A stretch of DNA of 49,419 nucleotides from Sedimentisphaerales bacterium (GTDB lineage Bacteria > Planctomycetota > Phycisphaerae > Sedimentisphaerales > Anaerohalosphaeraceae), in contig JAFGGE010000115.1 of NCBI GenBank assembly GCA_016930745.1, positions 1-49,419 of the forward strand, given 5' to 3'. The position numbers were made by a program, and so were the translations under genes. Within the stretch, counting starts at the first letter, position 1; each line of letters opens with the position of its first letter. Shown piece by piece: positions 43,071-49,419 of this stretch. The notes under the pieces are model-generated. The model did no database searches. It saw only the letters and a program-made list of their open reading frames with translations, and was not told the DNA's origin.

Positions 43071-43337
43071 CTACTTTTTCGTATGATTTAATTGTTTCAG
43101 CACATCCCCAAGAACAGCCGACATGACGGTCTGGAGACGGAGCAACTCGGTTTTTCTGGTATCCTTTGCCTCACAGATCGCTATCGGAAGCTGTCTTTCC
43201 ATCGCCTTTAACATGCAAAGGTTCGACCGAAGAAAGGGTTCGTCGAGTTTATCATGCCGCAGGGAAATCTGCATATCATGCAGATACTCGGCCAGCATGA
43301 GCGTCATATTCCCCTCTTGAAATGCAGGTAACTGCAT
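43071..43337 (-). CDS. Small hypothetical protein
   Basis: An 88-residue, mostly helical protein that I do not recognise (LAEYLHDMQISLRHDKLDEP, then LRLQTVMSAVLGDVLKQLN). It has no signal peptide, no membrane segment and no known motif. AGGA lies close to the ATG (2-3 bases) and an alternative start MTLMLAEYL would be 10 residues in. It lies between the Sir2 gene (convergent) and the FKBP gene (upstream, same strand, 66-base gap), so it could be cotranscribed with the latter. Codon use fits the neighbourhood. It is probably real, with no function assigned. Confidence 0.5.
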   Translation of the reverse strand: MQLPAFQEGNMTLMLAEYLHDMQISLRHDKLDEPFLRSNLCMLKAMERQLPIAICEAKDTRKTELLRLQTVMSAVLGDVLKQLNHTKK

Positions 43338-43403
43338 TTCCTGCCCTTTCTATTTCAAACCAAACCGTTTCAAAGATCCACATCCATAAGGCAAATCCAG
43401 TTG

Positions 43404-43832
43404 TTACAGAATCGTCATTAATGTTAACTCCAAAGTCAGGTTTTTTCCCGCCAGGGGATGGTTGGTATCGAGCGTAACAGAGGATTCGGAAAAATTAACC
43501 ACCCTCACCATGATGGCCCGACGGCTGCAACCCATCATTTTCAGCCTCTGACCTATCTGAAGCTCCACATTCGGCGCCACTTGATCCCGGCTTACCTCAA
43601 CGACTTTTTCCGGCAGATGCGGACCGAATGCCTGATCCGCCGAAAGAGCAATGGTCTTGCTTTCTCCTACGTTCATTCCTATAAAGGCCTTTTCAAACGC
43701 CAGATGGAGCTTGTTTTGGCCTATTTCGAACTGGACCGGCTCCCGGGTAAAAGTGGAGTCAAACAGCGAGCCATCCTCCAGAAGGATCTTGTAATGAACC
43801 TGAATGTGGTCGCCGTGTTTCGCCAACGTCAT
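43404..43832 (-). CDS. SlyD-like FKBP peptidyl-prolyl isomerase
   Basis: Cytoplasmic prolyl cis-trans isomerase and chaperone of 142 residues. The FKBP core reads HGDHIQVHYKILLEDGSLFD, then VQFEIGQNKLHLAFEKAFIGMNVGE and ADQAFGPHLPEKVVEVSRDQV. The insert-in-flap domain typical of SlyD follows, with QIGQRLKMMGC, and the chain closes with DTNHPLAGKNLTLELTL. The His/Cys-rich metal-binding tail of E. coli SlyD is absent. The start at 43832 has GAGGAG 9 bases upstream; the open frame to 43922 overlaps the RNA-binding protein gene. The RRM gene ends 28 bases upstream on the same strand, so they may share a transcript. Confidence 0.92.
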   Translation of the reverse strand: MTLAKHGDHIQVHYKILLEDGSLFDSTFTREPVQFEIGQNKLHLAFEKAFIGMNVGESKTIALSADQAFGPHLPEKVVEVSRDQVAPNVELQIGQRLKMMGCSRRAIMVRVVNFSESSVTLDTNHPLAGKNLTLELTLMTIL

Positions 43833-43860
43833 GGAACCTGCTCCTCGGGAGCGGAATGTC

Positions 43861-44217
43861 TTAAAAACGCCGTCGCTGCCCGCCCGGACGTCCCCCGCCG
43901 CCGGGGCCCGATCGTCCGCCATATCCGCCGCCGCTTCCTCCCTGTCGGCCTCTGGCGGGGCTGTGGGAACGCTGCGGTTTTGCAGGGGCTACGACAATGG
44001 CCTGGCCCTGCACCTCCATCCCGTTCAGGGCCTCCGCGGCTTTGGCGGCTTCCGATTCACTGCTCAGTTCGACGAAACCGTATCCCTTGCTGATATTACT
44101 GTCTCGATCCGTAATGATTTTTACTCCGCTGATGGTTCCATGCGCCGAAAACACCGTTCGCAGCATGGTTTCGTCTACACTGTCGCTCAAATTGCCTACA
44201 TACAGTTTTTTCGTCAT
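43861..44217 (-). CDS. RRM-type RNA-binding protein with Gly-rich tail
   Basis: RNA-binding protein of 118 residues. A single RRM has RNP2 LYVGNL near the N-terminus and RNP1 KGYGFVEL at about residues 43-50, followed by a Gly/Arg/Pro-rich disordered tail (GGSGGGYGGRSGPGGGGRPG). This is the small cold-inducible type that is widespread in cyanobacteria and Planctomycetota, where it binds single-stranded RNA and may act as an RNA chaperone at low temperature. The start at 44217 has AAAGGA 10 bases upstream; the ATG at 44247 would add 10 residues. It lies on the same strand just upstream of the SlyD-like gene, so the two may act together in RNA and protein folding under stress. Confidence 0.94.
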   Translation of the reverse strand: MTKKLYVGNLSDSVDETMLRTVFSAHGTISGVKIITDRDSNISKGYGFVELSSESEAAKAAEALNGMEVQGQAIVVAPAKPQRSHSPARGRQGGSGGGYGGRSGPGGGGRPGGQRRRF

Positions 44218-44295
44218 GGTTTCCCGATCCTTTCCGAATTGTGCCATGGTTATATGGCGTTACTGCTTTCTTGAAAAAACCGCCTGCACTGCAGA

Positions 44296-45822
44296 TCAGG
44301 TCGCCGCCAAGGCATTCTGTTCCGCGATCAGGACATGAATACGATCTTGAAATGCCTCGATGATCTTGCGAAAATGATATCCATAAATCGAAAACGTCAC
44401 CGCCATAGGAAGATAACGCGGTTTTCGCAAGGACCAGAACAACAACTTCCAATAATACCTTCTTCCGCGCCCCCGTATGCCGATATGCCATATGGATTTG
44501 AGGAAAGCCTGAAACTCGGACCGATTCAAATGAAATCGTCTGGTTTTGGGCAATTGATAATGTTTAAAGAAGGTCAGGATCCTCTCACAGTAGTGGGGCT
44601 GGGAGTAGATGGTCTCGACGACTCGTCGGTAACCGGCCAGAAGCTTGTCCAGCCCCATTCTCGGAAGAAAATTGATCGAGCAGTCCATATTGTCGCCTGT
44701 GGCCGGACGCGTCAGCCGGTGTTCCTGCGACAGCCGCTGATACAGTTTGGTGCCGCGGGGCGCGTTCAAAAGGCCCACCATGGCCGTGACGACGCCGCTG
44801 CTTTGAATAAATTCAATCAGATTGTCGAACACATGGACATTGTCGCTGTCAAAACCCAGGATGAATCCGGCCTGGACCTGCATGCCGCATCCCTGGATGC
44901 GGGCGACACAATCCAGCAGGTCGCGGTTTCTGTTCTGCACTTTATTGCACTCGAACAGAGATTGTTCGTCCGGCGTCTCGATGCCGACAAACACGCAGTC
45001 GAAACCCGCTTTCACCATCTGGTCCATCAGTTCCTCGTCGTCGGCCAGATTGATCGAGGCCTGGGTATTGAACGAAAACGGATACTTTCGCCGTTCCATC
45101 CAGGCGGTGATCGCCGGCAGCAATTCTCTTTTCAGGAGGGATTTATTCCCGATGAAATTGTCGTCCACAAAAAAGACATTCCCCCGCCAGCCGCGGAGGT
45201 ATAGATTTTCCAGTTCGCCCACCACCTGATCGCTTGTCTTGGTCCGGATCTTGTGCCCGAACAGGGTCGTCACATCGCAGAAATCGCAATCGAAGGGGCA
45301 CCCGCGTGAATACTGCAGCTCCATTGAGGCGTATTTCTTCTTGTCGATCAAGCTCCATAAAGGCGTTGGCGAATGGCTCAGGTCCGCTTTTTCATGCGTA
45401 TTGTAGATCTTTCGGGCGGTTCCGTTCTTCAGGTCGGCCAGAAACGGCGGCAACGTCAGTTCCGCTTCCTTGAGCACAAGATGCTCAACGTGAAGATATT
45501 CTTCGGGCAGGCTGGTAAACAACGGGCCGCCGGCGACGATTTGGGTTCCGATTTTCCGGCACCGTTCGATCACCTGGTCCACCGATTTCTTCTGGATCAG
45601 CATGGCCGTCACAAAGACGTAGTCGGCCCATCGCAGGTCCCGATCCCGCAGCCGGCGGATATTCATATCGACCAGCTTTTTGTCCCATTCCTCCGGCAAC
45701 AGGGCTGCGACCGTTAATAAGCCCAGGGGAGGCAATGAAGATTTCTTGCCGATGAATTTCAACGCATTCTTAAAACTCCAAAATGTCTCCGGCACCTCTG
45801 GATTTATCAGGAGAATCTTCAT
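44296..45822 (-). CDS. B12-binding radical SAM protein, HpnP-like
   Basis: Radical SAM enzyme of 508 residues. The N-terminal cobalamin-binding domain (about 1-145) leads to the cluster motif CPFDCDFC (Cys at about 175, 179, 182) that binds a 4Fe-4S cluster. The C-terminal region is of the DUF4070 type (FGLLNAPRGT-like VGLLNAPRGTKLYQRL). The opening PETFWSFKNALKFIGKKSS, the KLVDMNIRRL block and FFVDDNFIGNK closely resemble the hopanoid C-2 methylase HpnP and its relatives. Family members methylate or rearrange unactivated carbons. No squalene or hopanoid genes are in the window, so hopanoid methylation is only one possibility. The start at 45822 has AGGA 9 bases upstream; the frame is open to 45876. 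Confidence 0.88.
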   Translation of the reverse strand: MKILLINPEVPETFWSFKNALKFIGKKSSLPPLGLLTVAALLPEEWDKKLVDMNIRRLRDRDLRWADYVFVTAMLIQKKSVDQVIERCRKIGTQIVAGGPLFTSLPEEYLHVEHLVLKEAELTLPPFLADLKNGTARKIYNTHEKADLSHSPTPLWSLIDKKKYASMELQYSRGCPFDCDFCDVTTLFGHKIRTKTSDQVVGELENLYLRGWRGNVFFVDDNFIGNKSLLKRELLPAITAWMERRKYPFSFNTQASINLADDEELMDQMVKAGFDCVFVGIETPDEQSLFECNKVQNRNRDLLDCVARIQGCGMQVQAGFILGFDSDNVHVFDNLIEFIQSSGVVTAMVGLLNAPRGTKLYQRLSQEHRLTRPATGDNMDCSINFLPRMGLDKLLAGYRRVVETIYSQPHYCERILTFFKHYQLPKTRRFHLNRSEFQAFLKSIWHIGIRGRGRRYYWKLLFWSLRKPRYLPMAVTFSIYGYHFRKIIEAFQDRIHVLIAEQNALAAT

Positions 45823-46438
45823 CGTCGTTTTCCTGTAAAAAAATCTTGTCCTATTCGAGTAGAAAAGAAGAGACAATCAAAACAGGCACTTACGGTGGGG
45901 TGCAATCACACACATAACCTCAGGGTAAATGTCATACAAGCTGTTCATCATCCGTTGACTATTGCCAAGTCTATCCTAACACGTCAGAGTATATCCCCCC
46001 CGGAGCCGTTTGACAATCAAATTCGAAAATTTAACAATTGGCCTCTTTGAAAAGAGTTGTGGGTACTTCCGGTTCTGTTTGTAACGGAAGCCATTGTTTT
46101 AAAAGCGGTTATGATGACCGGACCGTGCCTGCATTGGGAGTTTTGTATAGCATCCGCCGATCCTCTCGGCAAAACGGGCTGAAGTCCTCCACCCACCAAT
46201 CTTTCAAGAGAGCCAAAAAAACAATCCTCATTTTTAGCTTAATAATCCACAAAAATGGCCCTCGACGGAAAAATATTTTATTTTCGTCTTTTTTTATAGG
46301 AAAAGGACCGGAGAGATCGTATAGTAAGCCAAGTTGTAGCAGGGGTATATTCTTTCCTCTCTCAAGAGTATGCCTCCCCAACAAGAAGAAGAGAGAGTAA
46401 GTTTCAGTACGGCCGGAAGATCGGCCAAGGAGTTTATA
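45823..46438. other. Gene-free region with cold-shock gene leader
   Basis: This 616-base stretch is richer in A+T than its flanks. I see no supported gene on either strand. Its right part is the leader of the cold-shock gene. CTCTCTC near 46362 can pair with GAGAGAG near 46391, and GGCCG (46411-46415) pairs with CGGCC (46422-46426) directly before the ribosome-binding site AAGGAG (46427-46432). Cold-shock mRNAs often have such long structured leaders. Confidence 0.5.
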
Positions 46439-46642
46439 GTGAGCACAGGTACAGTAAAATGGTTTAATTCGAGTAAGGGTTTTGGATTTATCACGCCGGA
46501 TGACGGCGGGGACGACCTTTTTGTCCATCACTCCGAAATCCGGGTAAATGGCTATGCCACACTGGATGAGAACCAGAAGGTCCGCTTTGAAGTCGGACAG
46601 GGCAAAAAAGGCCCGTGTGCAACCAACGTGACGCCGGCCTAG
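46439..46642 (+). CDS. CspA-family cold-shock protein
   Basis: Single cold-shock domain of 67 residues, the normal size of the family. It binds single-stranded RNA and DNA and acts as an RNA chaperone. RNP1 is KGFGFITP and RNP2 is DLFVHHSEI, after the standard [12 protein letters not shown] start. The GTG at 46439 has AAGGAG 6 bases upstream and gives the usual start (STGTVKWF); the ATG at 46370 would add 23 residues that no family member has. A stem-loop just ahead of the ribosome-binding site may control translation. A strong terminator follows 26 bases after the stop, so the gene is monocistronic. Confidence 0.95.
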   Translation: MSTGTVKWFNSSKGFGFITPDDGGDDLFVHHSEIRVNGYATLDENQKVRFEVGQGKKGPCATNVTPA

Positions 46643-46668
46643 CCGAAGTACGAAGATTGCCGACAAAG

Positions 46669-46695
46669 GCCCTGCCTCAAAGCAGGGCTTTTTTT
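46669..46695 (+). terminator. Rho-independent terminator of the cold-shock gene
   Basis: GCCCTGC (46669-46675), loop CTCAAA, GCAGGGC (46682-46688), then seven T. A perfect 7-base GC-rich stem with a strong T tract. Confidence 0.92.
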
Positions 46696-46721
46696 ATGCC
46701 TGTGATTCCCCCCCTCCCCCT

Positions 46722-47201
46722 TCACCCCCTGCCCGTCTCCGGATCGCAGCGGCGGCCGGTGAAAGATCGCTGCAATACGTCAGAGCCATCGCGCTCTTCC
46801 AGGCACTGCCAGTCAGGATTGTAATAATACAGCGTCGTCTCAGAAGCGACGGAATCTACCTTGCGGATTCTGCGGCCCAGGGCGTCATAATCGAACGTCG
46901 CGAAAACCCTATTATTGACGCGATGAACAGGACTTACAGGATTAATCATTTACTTTAGGAGGACGGGCTTTAAATTTTCCGGAACATCTTCGGCCGCTAC
47001 GCTTTTGACCCCCTTGATCTCCATTATAATCTTGTCCCCGATGATCCGCTCTGTCCGTTCATCGACCTCCATGTAACTCAATCCTTATTCATCCTGTTCC
47101 TCGTGTAAATCGCGTCTAAAAAAATACCGGTTGCCCAGATCATCCATCGCAAAGGCCTCGGTATCCGAATCGTGATACGTTACACCCGTGAGCCGGTCCA
47201 G
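46722..47201 (-). pseudogene. Rhs/YD-repeat protein remnant
   Basis: Degraded piece of an Rhs-type protein read in one frame on the minus strand. The first part (47201-47085) gives LDRLTGVTY and FAMDDLGNRYFF, both YD-repeat hallmarks. After an inserted segment (46950-47087) the repeat resumes at FATFDYDALGRRIRKVD and TTLYYYNPDWQCLEE, ending in FTGRRCDPETG, the motif near the end of the Rhs core. It then stops at 46722, so the variable C-terminal toxin domain is lost. Two in-frame stops (47085-47087 and 46950-46952) and the missing N-terminus make it non-functional. The first stop and the second fragment's ATG lie in repeat-like DNA of the insert. Confidence 0.75.
46950..47087 (-). pseudogene. 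GxxExxY-like fragment with repeat-like borders, inserted in Rhs remnant
   Basis: Between the two Rhs pieces a short frame (ATG at 47072, stop at 46950, 40 residues) reads GDKIIMEIKGVKSV in its middle. This resembles the IVELKAVE core of GxxExxY proteins, which are related to PD-(D/E)xK nucleases. Only part of such a protein remains. Its borders carry GAACAGGATGAATAAGGATT upstream and CAGGACTTACAGGATTAAT (plus strand) downstream, the CAGGAT-rich repeats commonly seen next to GxxExxY genes. The assignment is tentative because the fragment is short. Confidence 0.4.
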
Positions 47202-47215
47202 GGATATTAAAATAG

Positions 47216-47226
47216 GTGCCTGTCCC
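47216..47226. repeat. Target-site duplication, left copy
   Basis: GTGCCTGTCCC; identical to 48675-48685 on the other side of the insertion sequence. Confidence 0.85.
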
Positions 47227-48674
47227 AATCCTGTTCGGCACTAAACTTGCATAGCTTTTGATGCCTTGAAAAATATTTTATAAACTACCTATTTTAAACT
47301 GGCGCGCCGATGGGCGATGTGTTTTAATCCCATTCATGCGTGCCAAACGCGAAAAAATCAAGGAAAACCAGTTGCAGGGATTTAAGTATTTCAAGGCCCT
47401 CTCGGGCCTGCTCGAATCCCTTCACGACGTCGGTTGTCAGCGTGACCGAGCGGGCAATCGACAATTGCACATGGATCAGTACATGTCCCTGCTGCTGCTG
47501 TATATGTTCAATCCCATCTGCACCTCGCTGCGGGCCGTTCAGCAGGCCAGCGAACTGCAAAAGGTCCAACGTCTCCTCGGTTGTCCCCGCGCCTCCCTGG
47601 GCAGTTTGTCCGAGTCGGCGAGGGTCTTTGACAGCACGCTCATGCAGGAGATCATTGAACATCTGTCTGACAAACTGAAACCGATTTCCAGCCATTCCAA
47701 GCTGGAGGACCTGCCGGGGGCTCTGATCGCCGTGGACGGCACGTTAATCCCCGCCCTGTCCAAAATGACCTGAGCGTTATGGAAAACGGATCGGCAGGCC
47801 GTCAAGGCCCATACGCAGTTTGACCTGCAAAAACATGTCCCCGTGAAAATCACGGTCACGGACGGCAACGGCAACGAAAAAGACGTCCTGGCCGAGCATC
47901 TGGAACCCGGCCGCATTTACGTCCAGGACCGCGGATATGCCAAATTGGCCTTGTTTCAGCAGATTTTGGACGCCCGATGCTCTTTTGTTTGTCGGCTTCA
48001 TGACGATGCGGTTTATGACCTGCTGGAAGCCTATGCACTGACCGACGACGATCGGAATGCGGGCATTGTCTTCGACCGCAAGGTTCGCTTGGGCAGCAAT
48101 AAAAAGACCCGAGAGCAATTGTCCGTTCCGGTACGCCTGATTGCCGTTCAATGCACACCGCATGTCAAACGGGCCAAAACCGGCCGGGGCGGGCCGGAGC
48201 AAGGCGAAACCTTGTTGATCGCAACGGATCGGTTCGATCTGGAGGCCGATGTCATCGCGTTGCTCTTCAAGCACCGCTGGATGATCGAAATCTTCTTTCG
48301 CTTTTTCAAGCATGTGCTGGGGTGCCGGCACCTGCTGAGTTATTGCCAAAACGGCATCGCATTGCAGACCTACGCGGCGATCATCGCGTGTATGCTCATC
48401 GCGTTGTGGACGGGCCGAAAGCCCACCCTGCGGACCTATGAGATGCTCTGCTGGTACTTTACGGGGATGGCCAGCGAAGACGAACTGCTGGCCCACATCA
48501 GCCGGCTGCAAAAACAGGACTAATCCCGCCGAGGCCGATTGCACCCGCGATCCGGCTGGCGTTGATGCTGCGCAAAAACGACTTGTTTGTCCCCGCACGG
48601 CCCGTACACTATCCGTGTGGACCTTGAATACGGTATGAAGTTGGCAAAGAGCAAATACCGAGCCGAACAGGATT
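47227..48674 (+). mobile_element. IS4-type insertion sequence, 1448 bases
   Basis: The ends are perfect 13-base inverted repeats, AATCCTGTTCGGC at 47227-47239 and GCCGAACAGGATT at 48662-48674. Partial pairing extends inwards to a shared TTGC about 24 bases from each tip. The element is flanked by an exact 11-base direct repeat, GTGCCTGTCCC, at 47216-47226 and 48675-48685, which is a target duplication of the length IS4 relatives make. One transposase gene fills it but carries an in-frame TGA. Confidence 0.88.
47336..48523 (+). pseudogene. IS4-family DDE transposase with in-frame stop
   Basis: Transposase of about 395 codons split by a TGA at 47771-47773. The two halves stay in the same frame: LSKMT, stop, ALWKTDRQAVKAHTQFDL. 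In relatives this position is usually Trp (MxWALW), so TGG to TGA is the likely single change. The DDE residues are all present: D134 (IAVDGT), D198 (YVQDRGY) and E318 (HRWMIEIFFRFFK, matching the Y-x2-R-x3-E-x6-K signature). Without readthrough, only a 145-residue N-terminal piece is made. A downstream ATG at 47843 could make a 226-residue C-terminal piece without the first Asp. Other genes here use TGA as a stop, so recoding to Trp is unlikely. Confidence 0.88.
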
Positions 48675-48685
48675 GTGCCTGTCCC
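48675..48685. repeat. Target-site duplication, right copy
   Basis: GTGCCTGTCCC, followed by TAATTATCC. Joined with the left flank, the target before insertion would read AATAGGTGCCTGTCCCTAAT. Confidence 0.85.
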
Positions 48686-48701
48686 TAATTATCCAGCAAA
48701 T

Positions 48702-49301
48702 TTATATTGGATTAGGTATTTTTTTCCCTTTCCAATTCTTTGGATTTGACCAAAATGAATTCCAGAATTCCTCAAGGGTTACTAGTTCAGGAACTTTCGT
48801 AAAACCCAAGGATTTCAGCTTTTTTGAATACTCCTCTTCACTCTGAAATATTTCTTCTCTATCCGTACCACAGTCAAAGATAAACCAAAATGATTCTTTG
48901 CCCATTCTATCTTCCGATTTGCCAAGAACGAGATTTCCTTGTTTATATATCTTGCGAATATCAAAAACCTTCCAACTTGGCTCCTTCGAACTTCCCGGCC
49001 ATGTTTTAATTTTTCCATAGTCAATTATATCGTTCATCGACAATTCATAGGGATATTCGAGCGGCATTCTATAACGGTTATAATATCCTTGGGATTTCCA
49101 ATAATGCCCTCCTCTTTCTATATCTTTATATTCTAAAATATAGGTTGCCATCAAAAACAAAAAGAGGAACACAATGAATCCAATCGAAATGCGTGTTTTA
49201 TTGCCTAAACGTTCACCGGATAACTTTATCCCAATGGTAATAGTTACGGCAATTCCTGTTATAACTGCCCAGAACAAGATTAGGAATCTTAAAACGTACA
49301 T
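48702..49301 (-). CDS. AT-rich gene for a small membrane protein, possible immunity protein
   Basis: Protein of 199 residues that I do not recognise. Two membrane helices open it (FLILFWAVITGIAVTITIGI and IGFIVFLFLFLMATYIL). A hydrophilic C-terminal domain of about 140 residues follows, rich in Lys, Trp and aromatic residues (SWKVFDIRKIYKQGN, KESFWFIFDCGTDREE). The DNA is clearly more A+T-rich than the rest of the window, a sign of recent acquisition. The ATG directly abuts the stop of the gene upstream (49302-49304), so the two are cotranscribed. Position and build match immunity proteins that sit right after Rhs-type toxin tips, but no sequence motif proves this. A gene with an unrelated membrane function is the alternative. 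Confidence 0.7.
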   Translation of the reverse strand: MYVLRFLILFWAVITGIAVTITIGIKLSGERLGNKTRISIGFIVFLFLFLMATYILEYKDIERGGHYWKSQGYYNRYRMPLEYPYELSMNDIIDYGKIKTWPGSSKEPSWKVFDIRKIYKQGNLVLGKSEDRMGKESFWFIFDCGTDREEIFQSEEEYSKKLKSLGFTKVPELVTLEEFWNSFWSNPKNWKGKKIPNPI

Positions 49302-49419
49302 CTAAGGCCTTAATTGCATGTCATAATGTCTTTTGTAAGCGTTCATGCAGTTTTGGCCAAGCGGGTTGGTGTGTTGATAAGTAATGGAGCGGGCATATCG
49401 TTCAAATGACAACGACAGG
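49302..49419 (-). CDS. C-terminal end of an upstream gene (partial)
   Basis: A frame is open from the window edge and ends in TAG at 49304-49302, coding 38 visible residues with RYARSITYQHTNPLGQN and YKRHYDMQLRP. The tail does not match a family I know. It touches the ATG of the AT-rich membrane-protein gene, as a toxin gene would touch its immunity gene. With so little sequence it could be a chance frame. Confidence 0.4.
   Translation of the reverse strand, partial: LSLSFERYARSITYQHTNPLGQNCMNAYKRHYDMQLRP

Noticed and set aside
46109..46666. 185-codon open frame on the minus strand
   Set aside because: It covers the cold-shock gene and its leader. The predicted protein has no domain, while the opposite strand has a perfect cold-shock domain.
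47771..47773. TGA read as tryptophan (genetic code variant)
   Set aside because: Several intact genes here end with TGA (for instance the sugar isomerase-like gene, whose stop lies one base before the kinase start), so standard termination applies.
47777..48598. 273-codon open frame on the minus strand
   Set aside because: Antisense to the transposase, whose DDE signature is clear on the plus strand.
1..49419. CRISPR array, tRNA or rRNA genes
   Set aside because: I looked through the longer gaps (30047-30332, 39793-40030, 42038-42272, 45823-46438 and 46696-47335) and saw no regularly spaced repeats and no cloverleaf-like or rRNA-like sequence.

Overview
This 49.4 kb window looks like a chromosomal segment of a Planctomycetota bacterium, probably of the Phycisphaerae/Sedimentisphaerales type. 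That placement rests on gene content only: many secreted Gfo/Idh/MocA oxidoreductases, DUF1080 (3-keto-disaccharide hydrolase) and ThuA proteins, a PmoA-like DUF6807 protein and long secreted ThuA-HEAT proteins. No rRNA or other phylogenetic marker is present. A Gram-negative envelope is supported by a DAP-type MurE, a tripartite RND pump with an outer-membrane factor, and many Sec or Tat signals. Ribosome-binding sites (AGGAG/AAGGA) are clear, and in many genes they place the start well inside the longest open frame.

Layout. (1) 1-1342: 5' part of murE, running off the left edge. (2) 1435-30046: a nearly unbroken minus-strand block of carbohydrate genes. It holds one enolase-superfamily enzyme, five Gfo/Idh/MocA oxidoreductases with twin-arginine signals, a DUF6807 protein, four proteins with DUF1080 domains (one fused to a sugar isomerase, one to ThuA plus HEAT repeats, one with three DUF1080 copies plus ThuA), a single-domain ThuA protein and a sugar-phosphate isomerase-like TIM barrel. 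A sugar isomerase-like/sedoheptulokinase-like/NCS1-permease unit (6742-11148) and a seven-haem cytochrome c plus cytochrome b pair (11227-13959) sit inside the block, separated by hairpin terminators. (3) 30333-33821: a small unknown gene, then a plus-strand operon of a soluble histidine kinase and two CNNM/CorC-type membrane proteins. (4) 33879-39792: an RND efflux operon (outer-membrane factor, adaptor, permease, with 4-base overlaps) and its promoter. (5) 40031-46642: housekeeping and accessory genes: sialidase-like protein, SDR, Sir2 deacylase, SlyD-like FKBP, RRM RNA-binding protein, B12-binding radical SAM protein resembling HpnP, and a cold-shock protein followed by a strong terminator. 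(6) 46722-49419: a plastic region with an Rhs/YD-repeat relic interrupted by a GxxExxY-like fragment, a complete IS4-type element (13-base inverted repeats, 11-base target duplication) whose transposase has an in-frame TGA, and an AT-rich membrane-protein gene abutting the tail of an upstream gene at the window edge.

How the genes may work together. The large block reads as an exported system for oxidative glycoside breakdown. A Gfo/Idh/MocA enzyme would oxidise the sugar at C3, and DUF1080 and isomerase-fold proteins would eliminate the aglycone and hydrate or isomerise the product. ThuA proteins fit because thuA/thuB act on 3-keto-trehalose in rhizobia. The number of paralogues and the fused enzymes suggest a set of related activities on different glycosides. 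This is inference from domain families; the substrates cannot be read from the sequence.
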